Source of the DNA: Gautieria morchelliformis
Lineage: Eukaryota > Basidiomycota > Agaricomycetes > Gomphales > Gomphaceae
Direction: 5' to 3'
Assembly (NCBI GenBank): GCA_015179125.1
Contig: WHVA01000445.1
Span: 1-64,000, forward strand
DNA: 64,000 nucleotides
Part shown: positions 31,106 to 42,114 of the stretch, piece by piece
How positions within the stretch are numbered: position 1 is the stretch's first letter
How the letters are laid out: every line of letters begins with the position of its first letter
The notes under the pieces: generated by a model
Database searches by the model: none
What the model saw: only the letters and a program-made list of their open reading frames with translations
Told to the model about the DNA's origin: nothing
Made by a program: the position numbers and the translations under genes

Positions 31106-33253
31106 ATGCCTCGCCCTGGCAACCCTAAACCTGTTCATCATTTTAGGAATAATATATCAGATATATCAGGACAGATATATTTGATGACTCAGGGAGTTGG
31201 GACTCTTCGTGCACCCCTTTGCAGGGTATATGCGCGAGCTGACTAAGCTCTGTGGAGCGAGTCGTCACTGATTGATGTAGGTCACATGACCGAGTCGAGG
31301 AAGAAACAGGTGAGAACAGAGGAACAAGCCGTCCGAAGCTTTCGCTTTTGGAACAGTATAGTGTAGCCAGTTATAGTAGACTCTCAACAAAGAATTAGAG
31401 AAATCTATCAAGAAATAAGCTCTGTAGCTATCAAACAAGTCTACAGTTACTTCAGGAGGTGAAACAGTGAATCATGGATATTTCTGGATGATATTCTGGA
31501 TGATTTTTTCGTACATTTATGGTAGCTACTTATACTAAAATAGTAGTGAGTACCAGTGTTCAAGATAGTGACAGAATGGGTCAGGATAATGTGGAAATGC
31601 TCCACAGGCTGCATACAGCTGTGGAGCAGGAACAATGATGGGGATACTTGTCCTACTGACAAGTATCTAAGCTGGGACCTTGGAGCAATGTACAAAGCCC
31701 CTTTCAACATGTAATATAGCTCGTAATAAGTGGAGCTGGTCAGGGGAATAGAATAGAAAAGAAATCATGTGTGTCCTGTGCTGTGTGCCTACAGCAGCCT
31801 TGGCAAGGCATTTGCCATCTCTGTACCTCTCTCCTGAGGTAGCTATTCAGTACGTCCATAGATAGGACAGTGTACTGCAATATCCATCGTGTCCGATGTC
31901 CCTGTATGGGTCTATTGGTCCCATAGCAATATTTCTTCTGACCAGGGCCCAGGTGCCTGCTTTCCAGGGCAGGCACTGCTACTGGTGCATGGATTATTTC
32001 TCCAGATGTTAGCTCAGTTAGACGATTGTGTAGACCTTAGAATACTCTGTGATATAGCTATCTCATTTATTCTAACACATCACATGTACAGCAAGGATCT
32101 GCGGGATCGCGTTATACACCAAAAATTCAAGCTCAACAAGAAATCAACTGATATTGCAATTGACCTCGATATGTCACTACGTGTAGTTCAACGCACAATC
32201 AAACTCTGGCGGGATGTTGGAGACGTTGTGGCAGAGCCAAAGCGGGTATCTCATGGGTCAAAAATGACCTCAGCTCAGAGTGAAGTAAGTAATTCATGTC
32301 TGTGTTTAGCTGTAGCTTATTTTATTTTATAACAGTTTCTTCTTGCGCTTCTTGAATGCTCGCCCGATCTTTACCTCGATGAGCTTGTCGAAGAGCTAGA
32401 GGTGCAGCATGGTATTTTAGTAAGTATATCAACTGTCTGGAGGACGCTTCGACATCTTGGCTTGCAAAGAAAGAAAGTGAGTCATTAAATCCTCGAAGAA
32501 TGACAACCTTTATATTTGTCTCCAATCCAGCTTTCACGGGCAGCCGCAGAGCACTGTGAAGCCTCGCGGACTGCTTTCCAGTTTCATATTGGTAGTGAAC
32601 CACCGGACCATTTGGTTTTCACAAATGAAAGCGCAATTGACCTTCGCACAACGTATAGACTAATGGGATGGGCTTACAAGGGATGTAGGCCTCGAATGCG
32701 AGCACGTTTCCAAAGGGGCGAAAGGTAACGATTTGTGCATGGGCCTCCATTATTGTATCGCTAATATCCACTCAGATTTTCAATCCTTCCGGTGCTCTCA
32801 CAAGATGGAATCATCTATAGCCATATCAAATTAGGGGCATACGACGGTCCAGAGTTCCTTGGGTTTCTGAAGGGCCTTTTAGAGGTAATGAACCCTTACC
32901 CGGCACCACAGAGCGTTCATGTTATGGATAACTGCGCCATTCACCACATACCTGAGGTCTCACTCTTCTGTGCCCAAAGGTTTTTACCATTATAAACTGT
33001 TTTCACTAGTGTCTAATCTTGCATTTGCAGAGGAATCAAACTGATGTATCTTCCGCCATACTCGCCCGATCTCAACCCAATCGAAGAATCATTCTCCTTC
33101 ATCAAAGCTCACCTCAGACGTCATGGTGCCGAGTTCCATGCATGTGTTGCAAGTAAGGAGAGGGCTGAGCTATTCATGTTTCTCTACAAGGCACTGGATC
33201 GGATTACACGCAGACATGCACGAGGGTGGATGAAGGACTGTGGCTATCTGTAG
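31106..33253 (+). pseudogene. Tc1/mariner-type transposase, 5 exons, split by a solo LTR
   Basis: Starts MPRPGNPKPVHH, interrupted after codon 11 by a 937-bp solo LTR, then HMYSKDLRDRVIHQKFKL (helix-turn-helix domain). Exons: 31106-31140 plus 32083-32284, 32336-32476, 32531-32724, 32776-32979, 33031-33253; all introns are GT..AG and join in frame. The DDE core reads FTNESAID, SVHVMDNCAIHH and [14 protein letters not shown]: the first catalytic Asp (normally DES) is Asn. Apart from the LTR and this change the frame is intact through CGYL-stop. Loss of the first Asp alone would abolish cleavage. Confidence 0.85.
31141..32077 (+). mobile_element. Solo Copia-type LTR inside the Tc1 transposase
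   Basis: A 937-bp copy of the unit at 23770-24705, flanked by perfect CATCA duplications (31136-31140, 32078-32082). Excision of the LTR and one CATCA restores the transposase frame. Confidence 0.93.
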
Positions 33254-33442
33254 TGCAGTTGTACTACTGTAATGTAATTTCTTTGTTGTCAGAATGTTGA
33301 AAATTATCTGCAATGTGATGGATGATTGGTAAACAACACTTAGTAGTGCTAAAAGTACTCATTGTAAGTGCCCGCTCTTCCTACAGTGGCTACAGGATCT
33401 CATAATATTATATGTCATGCGTTACATGCGGTCTTTCCCAGC

Positions 33443-35727
33443 TCATCCTCTCTCTTCACCTGTCATTTCCCCCTCATTAACATAATCCCAACTCTCTGGC
33501 AGGTCTGAAAGAGATTCAAGCCCAATCGTTACATACTGCCTGTATGGCTCGGTGGCCTGTAAAGTGTACCCATCAGCGTCCGAAAATATGACCTTAACGA
33601 AGTCTGGTTTCAGCCATTCCAGAGCAGTCTCCTGAGAAAGCGTTAACCATTGAATCAAGAGTTTGGAGAATGGCTTCAAGCCCATGGAGAAGTTTTTCAC
33701 GGCATCCTGTTGCTTTAACCTACCAAGGAAACTTCCCCTAGCTTGTAACACAGGTAACTCGTCGGAGAGCATCGTTTGACGGTAATTCTGTTCTAGTAGC
33801 GCGAGTGCCCCCTTGGTCTCCAGAATCTCCAGAATCGACCAAAATAAAACCCATATAAACGACTCCAGGTCATCAATTACTTGGTGCACAACTTGCGTTC
33901 CAGAGTCCCAAGCAACAATCAGCGCCTGAGACATGAAAGGCAGCGTACCCTAGAACCATGTAAATCACAAGGCGCACACAACAACTAAAGACCCACCGAG
34001 CGATGCTTTGCTAATTCCCGCTTCTGATCCATCCAACGAATCGCCTGGTCCCCATCGCATATGAATCCCACACATCTAGTAACTTCTCGAGTCACGGCAA
34101 AACTGAAGCAAACATAAAAAAAATGAAAGGACTGATGTGAAAGACGGTACGTACTCTGTCACAGGCGGCCGCTCAGCTTCATCCATCAGCATGACGTTCC
34201 CGACGCTTACGTCGCGGTGCAACCAGCCGTTCTTAAACAGCCCAAAATGCCCTGTCAATCACCATTATAGGTAAATCATGTCCGATGCCCTCTTCGTTCA
34301 CATACCCAACATGGCGTGCACTATGCAACGCACAAGCAATCGAGGACTTTGTGCAGCTCGCAGTGATGTCCCTCAGGTCTCAAAAACAGGTCGCATATGT
34401 ATTCGTTCGTCAGGCCTAACCCCGGCGTATGGCTCTGGCGCACACACGGGCCAATACGTTGCGTCATCAGGTATGAGCTTATCCATTCCGTCCTCGACAG
34501 GGTATGAGGCAAGGATGTCTGGCAGTCCAAATCCGCCGATAACGCTCAAACATTGTGCCTTCTTCGTTATGGGTTTTCAATGGCCATGAATCTTTCAGAA
34601 TGACAGTGTCCGGCAAGAGAAAAGATATGCCTCCCTTCAACCTCAAGGGTTCTCGACCGTCAGTCTCTTTTCCAGGCTGAGAACGCGGGGGTTGGTGACT
34701 TCGTAAGTTATACCGGTGAGTGGACGGAGGTTGAGCGGGAGAACCATCGGTGGCGGTTGCACCTTCAAACCAATTGTTAACTACTGGCCCAGATCTCTAA
34801 ACGTCAAAACGCACCCTTCTTGACCAAAAGATACACACGCGTTGCTCGTCCGCGAACGCAACGTCAGTCACAAAGTGTTTTCGAAATCTTGAATATACCC
34901 CTCTCGGGAATCGCAATGTCTGTGATGGTATGAGTAGTATCGATTCCAGCGTGGTTTGTGTCGGTCCAAGAATTAATCCCAACCACTCCGCGGACAAATC
35001 CTTTAAAGCCTCCCTCCTTCAAGAGGTCAAGTTCCGGCGTAACAACCAGACCCATGCGAGAATAAAATCCGAAGTGCACCCTCATCGATGCGTTGTTGAA
35101 ATGGATAACAGTGACGAAGAGTCTATCCAATCGGTGTGTGAACATACAGCGCGCGTACGTGCTTGACTGCAGGATCAAACCAGGCCAGTTATTCTTCACC
35201 TCTACGCAAATTTCAGCCCCGTTCCATGAGAGCTTCGGCTTCGAGCCTCGGCTCTCACCAACAGACTGACAACCAACAAGGTCTGGTTTTAGGGGGGAGT
35301 CTGTGTCAAGTCCTTCAGCCATTTCCCGACCGTACACGTAAAACTGAAGACCTCGGTGGATATTGCCATTCGGCAGCTTTTGGGAGGAGATGGACAGAAT
35401 CTGGTTGAGTAACCACTCCAACGGCGCATAATGAGCGCTTTCTGGACCAGTGCGGCTGGGCCATTCCTTGAAAGTGTCGGTTGGGCTGTCCCAGAACACG
35501 CCAGGTTTCAGTTTGGATAGGACAGTGTCGACAATTTTTTGATCCGCCCGACAGCGCTCTTCAAGCAGAGAATTACTCTCGAATATCGCACCGGAGAACT
35601 CGCCCTTCATCAGCTTTTTCAAATCATCCTGGGTCCGAATGTGTGATTCATGAGATTTACTGGAACTGACGCTATATGGTGTGCTTGTCAATGGAAGCTT
35701 GAGAGATTGGGGCGGTGTTGATGGCAT
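33443..35727 (-). pseudogene. FunK1-type fungal protein kinase, decayed
   Basis: Minus strand from MPSTPPQSL (35727). The N-terminal domain (to about 34864) has LNQILSIS, LKPDLVGC and VEVKNNW..STYARCMFTHR, the usual FunK1 front half. After a frame break, RATRVYLLVKKG and ILKDSWP appear, then GFGLPDILASYPVEDGM, a TGA inside the helix region, a GT..AG intron (34207-34260 region) and the catalytic loop HRDVSVGNVMLMDEAE. Two more introns lead to GTLPFMSQALI and DDLESFIWVLFW, ending GEERG-stop at 33443. FunK1 kinases are expanded in mushroom-forming fungi. At least one stop and two frame breaks suggest a pseudogene, though an unrecognised intron could hide one. Confidence 0.75.
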
Positions 35728-35986
35728 CTGGAATAACAAATATCGAGAATTAGAGGCAGACAACAAGTAAAGAACTATGTTGTGCGAGAGGCAGAGCTGT
35801 TGTCAACATGCGGACAAGTCACGTGACAAGTGAACCATCTACATTCTTGCGGTGTGTTGGTGCCTCAGACGGTACTAAGGCCGCCAATCTCAAATATCCA
35901 TAATTCTCTAAATTGTTCTTTTTGATGTATATAGCAAATCTAATTATTGTGTCCTACTGGCATAATTCTGCTTGCCTCCCTCCCTC

Positions 35987-37668
35987 TCACACCTTCTTAG
36001 CAAGCTTCCTTATAGCCTTTCTAGCCGCTCCTTTGATGAAATTCGCGTCACCCCATGACATCCCGATGTTGGCCATGAGCACATCAGCCATCACCTCCTT
36101 CAGTTCATTTAGGAAGTAAACGTTGTTTGCTTCAAATTTACCTTTGAATTCGTCAATGTTCCGCCCCCTAGCCTCAGGCCAATTACGGACATTGTCAAGA
36201 AACTCTTCGATGCTTGGGTAAGCGATGTCACCGGGAGTCGCAGGGGTCAACTGTTCCGGTCTCTTGTCAGGATTGACTGGAGTAACAGGGCAGTTCAGGA
36301 CCATGTTCTGAGCAAACATTCGATAGTCAATTGGTGGGAACATCATCATAGGAAATGATCCTTGAAGACCCAATGCAGCGCCGGGCAGGTTCGCCGTTGA
36401 CCCTTCATCAGTCTTCTCTTTTTGAATGGAGTCTTTGTGATAATGGAAATCTTCGAAGTGAGCATTGTTTGGAGGAACTTTCAGAGTGACCCCATGAATG
36501 TTAGAAACCTAAATTCACATTATTAGCAGCGAGTAATACATATAAATGCAAAGGTTGTACTCACCAAGGCTGTTACCCAGGACTGGAGTTGGCACCATGA
36601 TAAATGCGTGTGCTCTCCATTCTTATTCAGTTTGCAGACTTTTGAAGCACATGCCGGTTTGCCACAGTTTGAATACTCTGCCTCCAACGCCTCCATGAAA
36701 TCCCTTTCCCGTTTTGTTGGTAGGCCAAGCTCTTCGATCTCAGATCCTTCAGTGTCAGAATTGGCATTCAAGTCCTGAATACGAGCTTTCTTCTTTTTGC
36801 CCCTGCCAGCTGCATTTGTCACAGTTTTGTCCCTTTTCCTGGAAAGTGTATGGCGAAGCGATGCGATGTACTATAATTCTTATAATATCAGATGCGGCTG
36901 CCATGCGAAGTCACACGCACACGTACACTTTCATCCAGAACGATGTCTACTTCCACGCCACTGGCATCGCCCTTTTTCTTCCTTGCCTGAGCGCCCTTCA
37001 CATCATCCTTGAGGTTGTCCCAGTCCTCTTCTTTTGCCAGTTTCGAAAGGTGTTTATCTCGCACACCTTTGAGCCGGTAAGCTAGGTGCGGCATCTTTTT
37101 CACTGTTTGATAGCACCCTATCGCTTTGAAGATACGTTCCTCGACCTTCTTGTAACTGACATTGGCAGGAAGCTTCACACGCTCAACAAACCCTTCGGCT
37201 TCAGTGCCGTCCGGAACACGCAAGATAATTACTAGGCCATGAAATGAGCATCAAATTATAAATGAAAAATATGATGGCATACCAGGTTCATCAATATCCT
37301 TTACCTGTTTGGGAACTGCCACCTCTACTAACTCTTCAGACTCTGAGTCTCGATTAGGGTCGTTGGGCTCGGCTTCAGACTCGGATGCACTTTGAGCTGG
37401 CTGGGTCTCTTCCTCATATGAAGACCCTGACTCAGATTCTAAGTCTTCAAAAGTTACTTTTTTTGCCACCTGACGTTTCGGTCGAAAAGTGGTAGTAGTT
37501 TGAACAGATTCTAAATAGCTGGTGAGCTTGAAATAGCATCATTATATATAAACCGACCTTTGCCCTGAATTCCCACTATGTCAGGTGACGGTTCCTCTGG
37601 AGGTTCTTTGACCTTTTTCGTTGCTCGTGTTGACTTGGTGGGCTGTCTTTTATTTTTGTTATTTCCCA
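35987..37668 (-). CDS. Multi-exon hypothetical protein, apparently intact
   Basis: Exons read in frame on the minus strand from MGNNKNKRQPTKS (37668), through a very acidic Ser/Glu stretch (EDLESESGSSYEEE), an exon LRVPDGTEAEGFVERVKLPA..EERIFKAIGCYQ, an exon TNAAGRGKKKKARIQDLN with LEAEYSNCGKPACASKVCK, and a last exon GVTLKVPPNNAHFEDFH..AARKAIRKLAKKV, stop at 35987. Introns are about 50 bp with GT..AG borders (for example 37252-37300, 36876-36924, 36511-36563). A nuclear, nucleic-acid-related role is only suggested by basic patches and the Cys cluster CGKPACASKVC. I do not recognise the family. No frame breaks were found. Confidence 0.6.
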
Positions 37669-37689
37669 TTGTTGGTAAGGCAAGTCGAA

Positions 37690-38760
37690 CTTGGTCAGGT
37701 TATGCCGATTCATAATAGGTGGCTTGCCGCGCTGCACCATCGACAACACCACGCACCACAGACACTTCAGCCTCTCTTGGTTCGGCACTCGTCTTCCATA
37801 TGAACTTGCCCCGGGCTTCGAAGCATCCGCTGACCCTGTTCTTCAATCGCGCCTTTTCGCCTAGCTCCACAGGCTCGCCGTCAAGTACCAGCAGCTCCCT
37901 GTCAACTCCCCCATAACCCCAGTGGCCAACTTCCGTGAGTATCCCGGCCCGTATTCCTCACACCAGGGTGTCTGACCACTCGACTCCCGCAGAGCACCAC
38001 GGCCCAGGCACATTCGTGTCCCAGGGCACGCATACCTGCACCCGCACCCGCCGCCACCTGTTCCCCCACCACCCCGTCCTCCTGCACCAGCTTGCCCACC
38101 CCAGCACCTCCGCGCCCCTCACCCCGCCGCGTATGTGTGCGCCCCCCGCGTCCTTCACGTCGTCGCCCAACCCGTCCCCGCACCTGCGCCCGTACCTGCA
38201 CCCGCACCCGCACCCGCACCCGCCCGCTTCCCCACCACCCCATCCTCTACACCAGCTCGCCCACCTCCGCCCCCGCGTCCTTCGCGTTGCCGCCCAACCC
38301 ATCCCTGCACCCGCACCCGCACCTGCACCCGCACCTGCACCCGTACTTGCACCCGCACCTGTACCTGCACTCGCACCTGCACCCGCACCTGCACCCGCAC
38401 CTGCACCCGCATCTGCACCCATACTTGCACCCGCACCCGTACCTGCACCCGCACCCGCACCTGCACCCGCACCCGCACCCGCCGCCGCCCACTCCCCCAC
38501 CACCCCGTCCTCCTACACCAGCTCGCCCACCCCAGCACCCCCGCGCCCCTCACCCCACCACATACGTGTGCGCCCCCGCGGTTTCCGAGCTCAAGAACAT
38601 GTCAGGATCGGCAAAGTTGCCTTATGGTGCATTGGCACTCAGTGCAGAAGGGATCAAAGATGCTATTATGAACTTTGATGACGCGTATGTTCCACGTTAT
38701 ATGATCCCTCAGATTTTCGGGGCTTATGCTACACAGGAGGAAATCCAACATCGAGAATGA
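37690..38760 (+). pseudogene. Pro/His-repeat hypothetical gene (right copy)
   Basis: The end reads [40 protein letters not shown], stop at 38760, the counterpart of the left copy at 30131. Upstream the sequence is dominated by GC-rich repeats that keep three frames open, so the start and true frame of the N-terminal half cannot be set. A GT..AG-like intron at about 37933-37992 is possible. Function unknown. Confidence 0.4.
38030..38510. repeat. Hexanucleotide-based GC-rich repeat (ACCCGC/ACCTGC)
   Basis: Tandem CACCCG and CACCTG hexamers, densest at 38300-38490, embedded in longer imperfect repeats (a block near 38045-38160 recurs near 38465-38575). It encodes HPHL, APAP or TRTC repeats depending on the frame. 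Confidence 0.85.
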
Positions 38761-39083
38761 ATGCCTACCATCAGATCTCACTGATCCAACGTCAGAAGAA
38801 GCTACCCTCTTCTGGAGATTCTCCTGTAGTGGGTTCTCACCATTAGTACAAAGTAGCACACAAAATTAAAACCTGCATTGAACTACATACAGTAAGCTAA
38901 GCTTGACATTGTTCCCCCCTCAGCACCCAAAATGCAAAATAAAAAATGCATGTTTTATTTGGATTTTTTAGTTCTATGCCCTAGCTATGTCTGAAGCTAT
39001 GAAATTTCAAGCGAATCGGAGCGATATCAAGCAAGATATCGTTGTTCGAAGTTTGCGCGCTAAAACGGAAGCAAATCCGACGC
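38571..39083 (+). repeat. Right arm of the inverted duplication (pair 29808-30330)
   Basis: Inverted copy of 29808-30330, ending at the same GCGCGCTAAAACGGAAGC motif. The two arms enclose about 8.2 kb containing the Tc1 transposase, FunK1 and a hypothetical gene. Confidence 0.8.
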
Positions 39084-39489
39084 GCGCCTTAGGTACTGCA
39101 AACGGGTGTAATTAAAGGATGTACGGTTGAGCAAACAGTAAGATAAGATGCTTTACGGGGAGGGCGTATTGTTTTCGGTCTGCGCTGCGCAAATGCTGCA
39201 GAACCCGGGGGGGGGGGGGGGGGGGGGGGGGGGGCGGTACACGAGTCGCGCTTTCTTACTGTGATCACGTGCCAGATCCTGGGTGTCACACTGAAGTGGC
39301 TCCACCAGAGGACAACACGGCCGCTGCAAGCTCACAGACGGCACGTAGGAAGGGTGGCATTCCTTTCCCGGGTAGTTCGGGGTCCTTGGTGCTCGAAATA
39401 GTCTGATCTCACGATTTAGGGATCCTGATATAAGCGCTGGTCGTTATCTAGCCGACTCGTAACAATCGACTTGTCACTGTATTACTGCC
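39084..39489. other. Spacer with a 28-bp poly(G) run
   Basis: No gene supported. It contains an uninterrupted run of 28 G at 39207-39234. Confidence 0.7.
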
Positions 39490-39635
39490 CCATGCCCCCC
39501 CCATGCTCGCGCTCGCGAGCGCGATCGCCACGTACCCGTACCACGTCGCCCACACGAGTCCTGCCTTCAGCCCCGGCGTAGGTGAGGGCGGCCTGGAGGC
39601 GGGTGCCGGCGAGCCACGCGCGGCTGCGCGCCGCA
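39490..39635 (-). pseudogene. Fragment of a DUF1275 gene
   Basis: Minus-strand reading contains VWATWYGYVAIALASASMG, matching the same stretch of the complete DUF1275 gene at 42115-43556. Two short blocks are retained (about 39498-39550 and 39578-39632), with the DNA between them deleted relative to the parent. It is a partial duplicate about 3 kb from the parent and has no start or end of its own. Confidence 0.75.
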
Positions 39636-39774
39636 TGGCTAGTCACACAGACCTCAACAGACGTGCGCCAAGGCGACCTCTCATCACTCCAAAGAACATT
39701 ATATTGTCTTACCTAGACTCATCTATCCGTGGCCCGGAAATATTGGAGTTAAACGCAGTGAAATCCACGTCCGC

Positions 39775-41044
39775 TCAGTCTTGATCGAGCCACCTGCTGA
39801 TCCTGACCAGCGCCTCGCTCCTCTCCGGCTCAGTCCACGAGAAAATAATGAAATCGTGGACCGCATCCTCGACCACGTCCAGCGTAACCCATCCATCAGA
39901 AGTGTTATCCGCCTTCATCCTCTCTGCGATGACCTTTGAGTCGTCCAAGAGTCTCTCTAAACCGCCCGCCAAAATATAAGTTCGAGGAAATGCCTTGAAC
40001 ATGCCGTGCGTTTGTGTCAGGTGCGGGGATGCGGGTGAGATGTATGGGTTTAGTTTGATTTCCTCGCTGTCGAACGCTGTGCCGAAGTACGCCTTTGCGC
40101 CGTACGCGCCGAATCCACCCGCTGTCGGTGGTGTACTGGGGAAGATGTCCGAGGCCCAGTTCACGACGAGAGATGACGTCGGTGATACGCGGGAGGCGGA
40201 AAGATCACCCCATAATGAGAGCAGTATGAGTCGACCGGGGGGAGCTGAGTTGGGGACGGCATTTTCGGTCAGGTACCGCGTCAACGCGAGGGCAAGATTA
40301 CCCCCGGCGGAATCTCCCACTAGAACAATATTCTTCGGTAGAAATCCAAGGTTCATGAGATATTGATACCCTGCGATACAGTCCAGTAATGCAGAGGGGA
40401 ACGCATTCTCTGCTGGGAAAGGGGACGATGCACATGTTCTGTAGTCAACGGCGAAGCTGCGCGAAATGGTCGTAGAATGCTTCAGGATGCCACGAGGGAT
40501 CCGAGAATAGGGATCTGAAGGATGCGCCGAGCCTACCTGAGGACGGTTTGCATTTCTATGGAACAAGCCAATACTGTATGTCGATGCTTACGAAGAAGGC
40601 CCCGCCGTGCAGATGGTATACAATTTCTTCACCCTCCTTCGCCTTGGGAGAGCGCTCCCCGGGCCAGCCTTCCCTGAATTGCCAGTAGCCAGGGACCCGT
40701 GTGGGCTTAACGTCCGCGGTCTCTGCATACTGCCGCACTTTCCCTTGCAGACTGTCCTCGTCCACGCCATCTATCCACGCGAACTTGGCGTTCCGCAGTG
40801 TACTACTATCCGGCACCTCCACGCTCAGGTCGCGTTTCGAGCGCACGCCCAGTTTGGGCAGCAAGTCGATCACGCTGCGCAAGGTGTAGATCCCAAGACA
40901 CTTCCTGAGCCCCCAGCTTGGAAAGGGGCGCCAAGAAGGCGATAGCGATATCAGCGACCAGTACGGAAGCTTCACGAATATCACTTTAGTAGCGAGGTAG
41001 AGGAGGTAGAGACACTTCCATGGTTGGCGGTGGAGGAATGGCAT
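39775..41044 (-). CDS. Alpha/beta hydrolase (HSL/arylesterase-like)
   Basis: Two exons, 41044-40592 and 40536-39775, joined over a 55-bp GT..AG intron, about 404 residues. I chose MPFLHRQPW as the start because the hydrophobic N-terminal segment (LYLLYLATKVIFVKLPYWSL) that anchors fungal relatives begins there. The oxyanion motif HLHGGAFF is in the HGG(A/G) form, the nucleophile motif is GDSAGG, and downstream LLDDS and AVHDFII supply plausible Asp and His. This layout fits the hormone-sensitive-lipase-like branch, often called steryl acetyl hydrolase-like in fungi. The substrate cannot be read from sequence. No frame breaks. Confidence 0.82.
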
Positions 41045-41099
41045 GGTCGGGCTTTCGGAACGCCACGGTTGACGCGACGCTTTTCCACCCCGCATGCAC

Positions 41100-41560
41100 T
41101 GTACTCCCCACAGAAAGGGTTTCCTTTTCGAGCGACACGCAAAAATTAGCGGAAGGGATTCTTCGTGGGTAAGTATAGCGCCGCACCAGGCACCACCCCT
41201 GTGTCCTTCGACGAGATATTTTATCCAAGCCCGAAGTTCGGCGTTATCGAAGACACAGGTCGACAGGCAGTCGGACGGACGTGTAGCATAGGAGTTGGGG
41301 TGGCGTGAGTCGCGGCATGGCGTGGGTAGGAGTTGCTGTAACGTAAAACATAACACATAAAACAATGTAACACAAATACGAAAAAAGAGGACGTCTACCT
41401 GTGTTGAAGCTTTATCGCGTCTGCCAGGCGTACTTACGACGTCGAAGAGGACGGACCACGGACCATTCACCGACCCGGTTCAAGTTCGGGGGACCCCCCG
41501 AGCGCGGCGAGGGAGGGAAGGGTCGGCACGCTAAGGCCTATTTCAAATACTTAGTAAGTA
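41100..41560. repeat. Dispersed repeat D, copy 1
   Basis: Starts at TTTCCTTTTCGAGCGACACG and includes GACGAGATATTTT, a TAACACATAAAAC-type A-rich tract and a hairpin-forming GGGGGACCCCCC. Copies occur at about 54284-54690 and, inverted and shorter, at 55100-55235. The copy lies just upstream of the hydrolase start. Confidence 0.7.
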
Positions 41561-42114
41561 TACTTACAGGCCATGATTATCTCCAGCGGAAAAAAATGTG
41601 GGCTCCAGGAAAGGACGGTGACGGCGCAATAAGTATGCGACGCATCGTTCGAGAGACGAGAGTCCTCGGACACGTTTTCTGAGTGGACGAAGTATTAAGT
41701 ACTTATACGTGCGCCAATGATGAATCTAGAATCCCGGGCAAGCGCCGCGGCCCCTCAGTCCCACTGTTAGTGGCACGACTCACGAGCTCCGAGCCACGAG
41801 CACAACGGTAACACGACAGACGGGTATACTGTATATTGCATCGCTATATAATGTATATTATTGGGGGCTTCGTTATAGAAAGAAGAAAAGAAAGAAAGAA
41901 AAAGGCTGTATCAAGAATCGTGTCCTCCCGGTCTCTATGCTGCAGCTAGCCGGGGTGGAGCGCGGGCGCGGGCGCGGCTCCGCACTCTGCCCCGCTACCG
42001 CTACGTATATATATACGCGCGCCCCGCACCTCGGCTCCTCATCCGTCCGTCGTCCGTCGTTCGTTCATCTCAAAACGCACATGGCAAAGCCGTGACTCTG
42101 GTTTCGTTTCGTCG
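41561..42114. other. Intergenic spacer between hydrolase and DUF1275 gene
   Basis: No ORF supported. It holds a GA-rich microsatellite at 41877-41905 (AAAGAAAGAAAG) and short TCCGTCGT repeats near 42042-42065, in the 3' flank of the DUF1275 gene. Confidence 0.5.

Noticed and set aside
37935-38678. Several ORFs of 180-250 codons on both strands
   Set aside because: They are products of the CACCCG/CACCTG hexamer repeats. Only the non-repetitive last 60 codons of one frame are conserved between copies.
41470-41500. GGTTCAAGTTCGGGGGACCCCC, possible T-arm of a tRNA
   Set aside because: It forms a simple hairpin and belongs to dispersed repeat D; no other tRNA parts are nearby.
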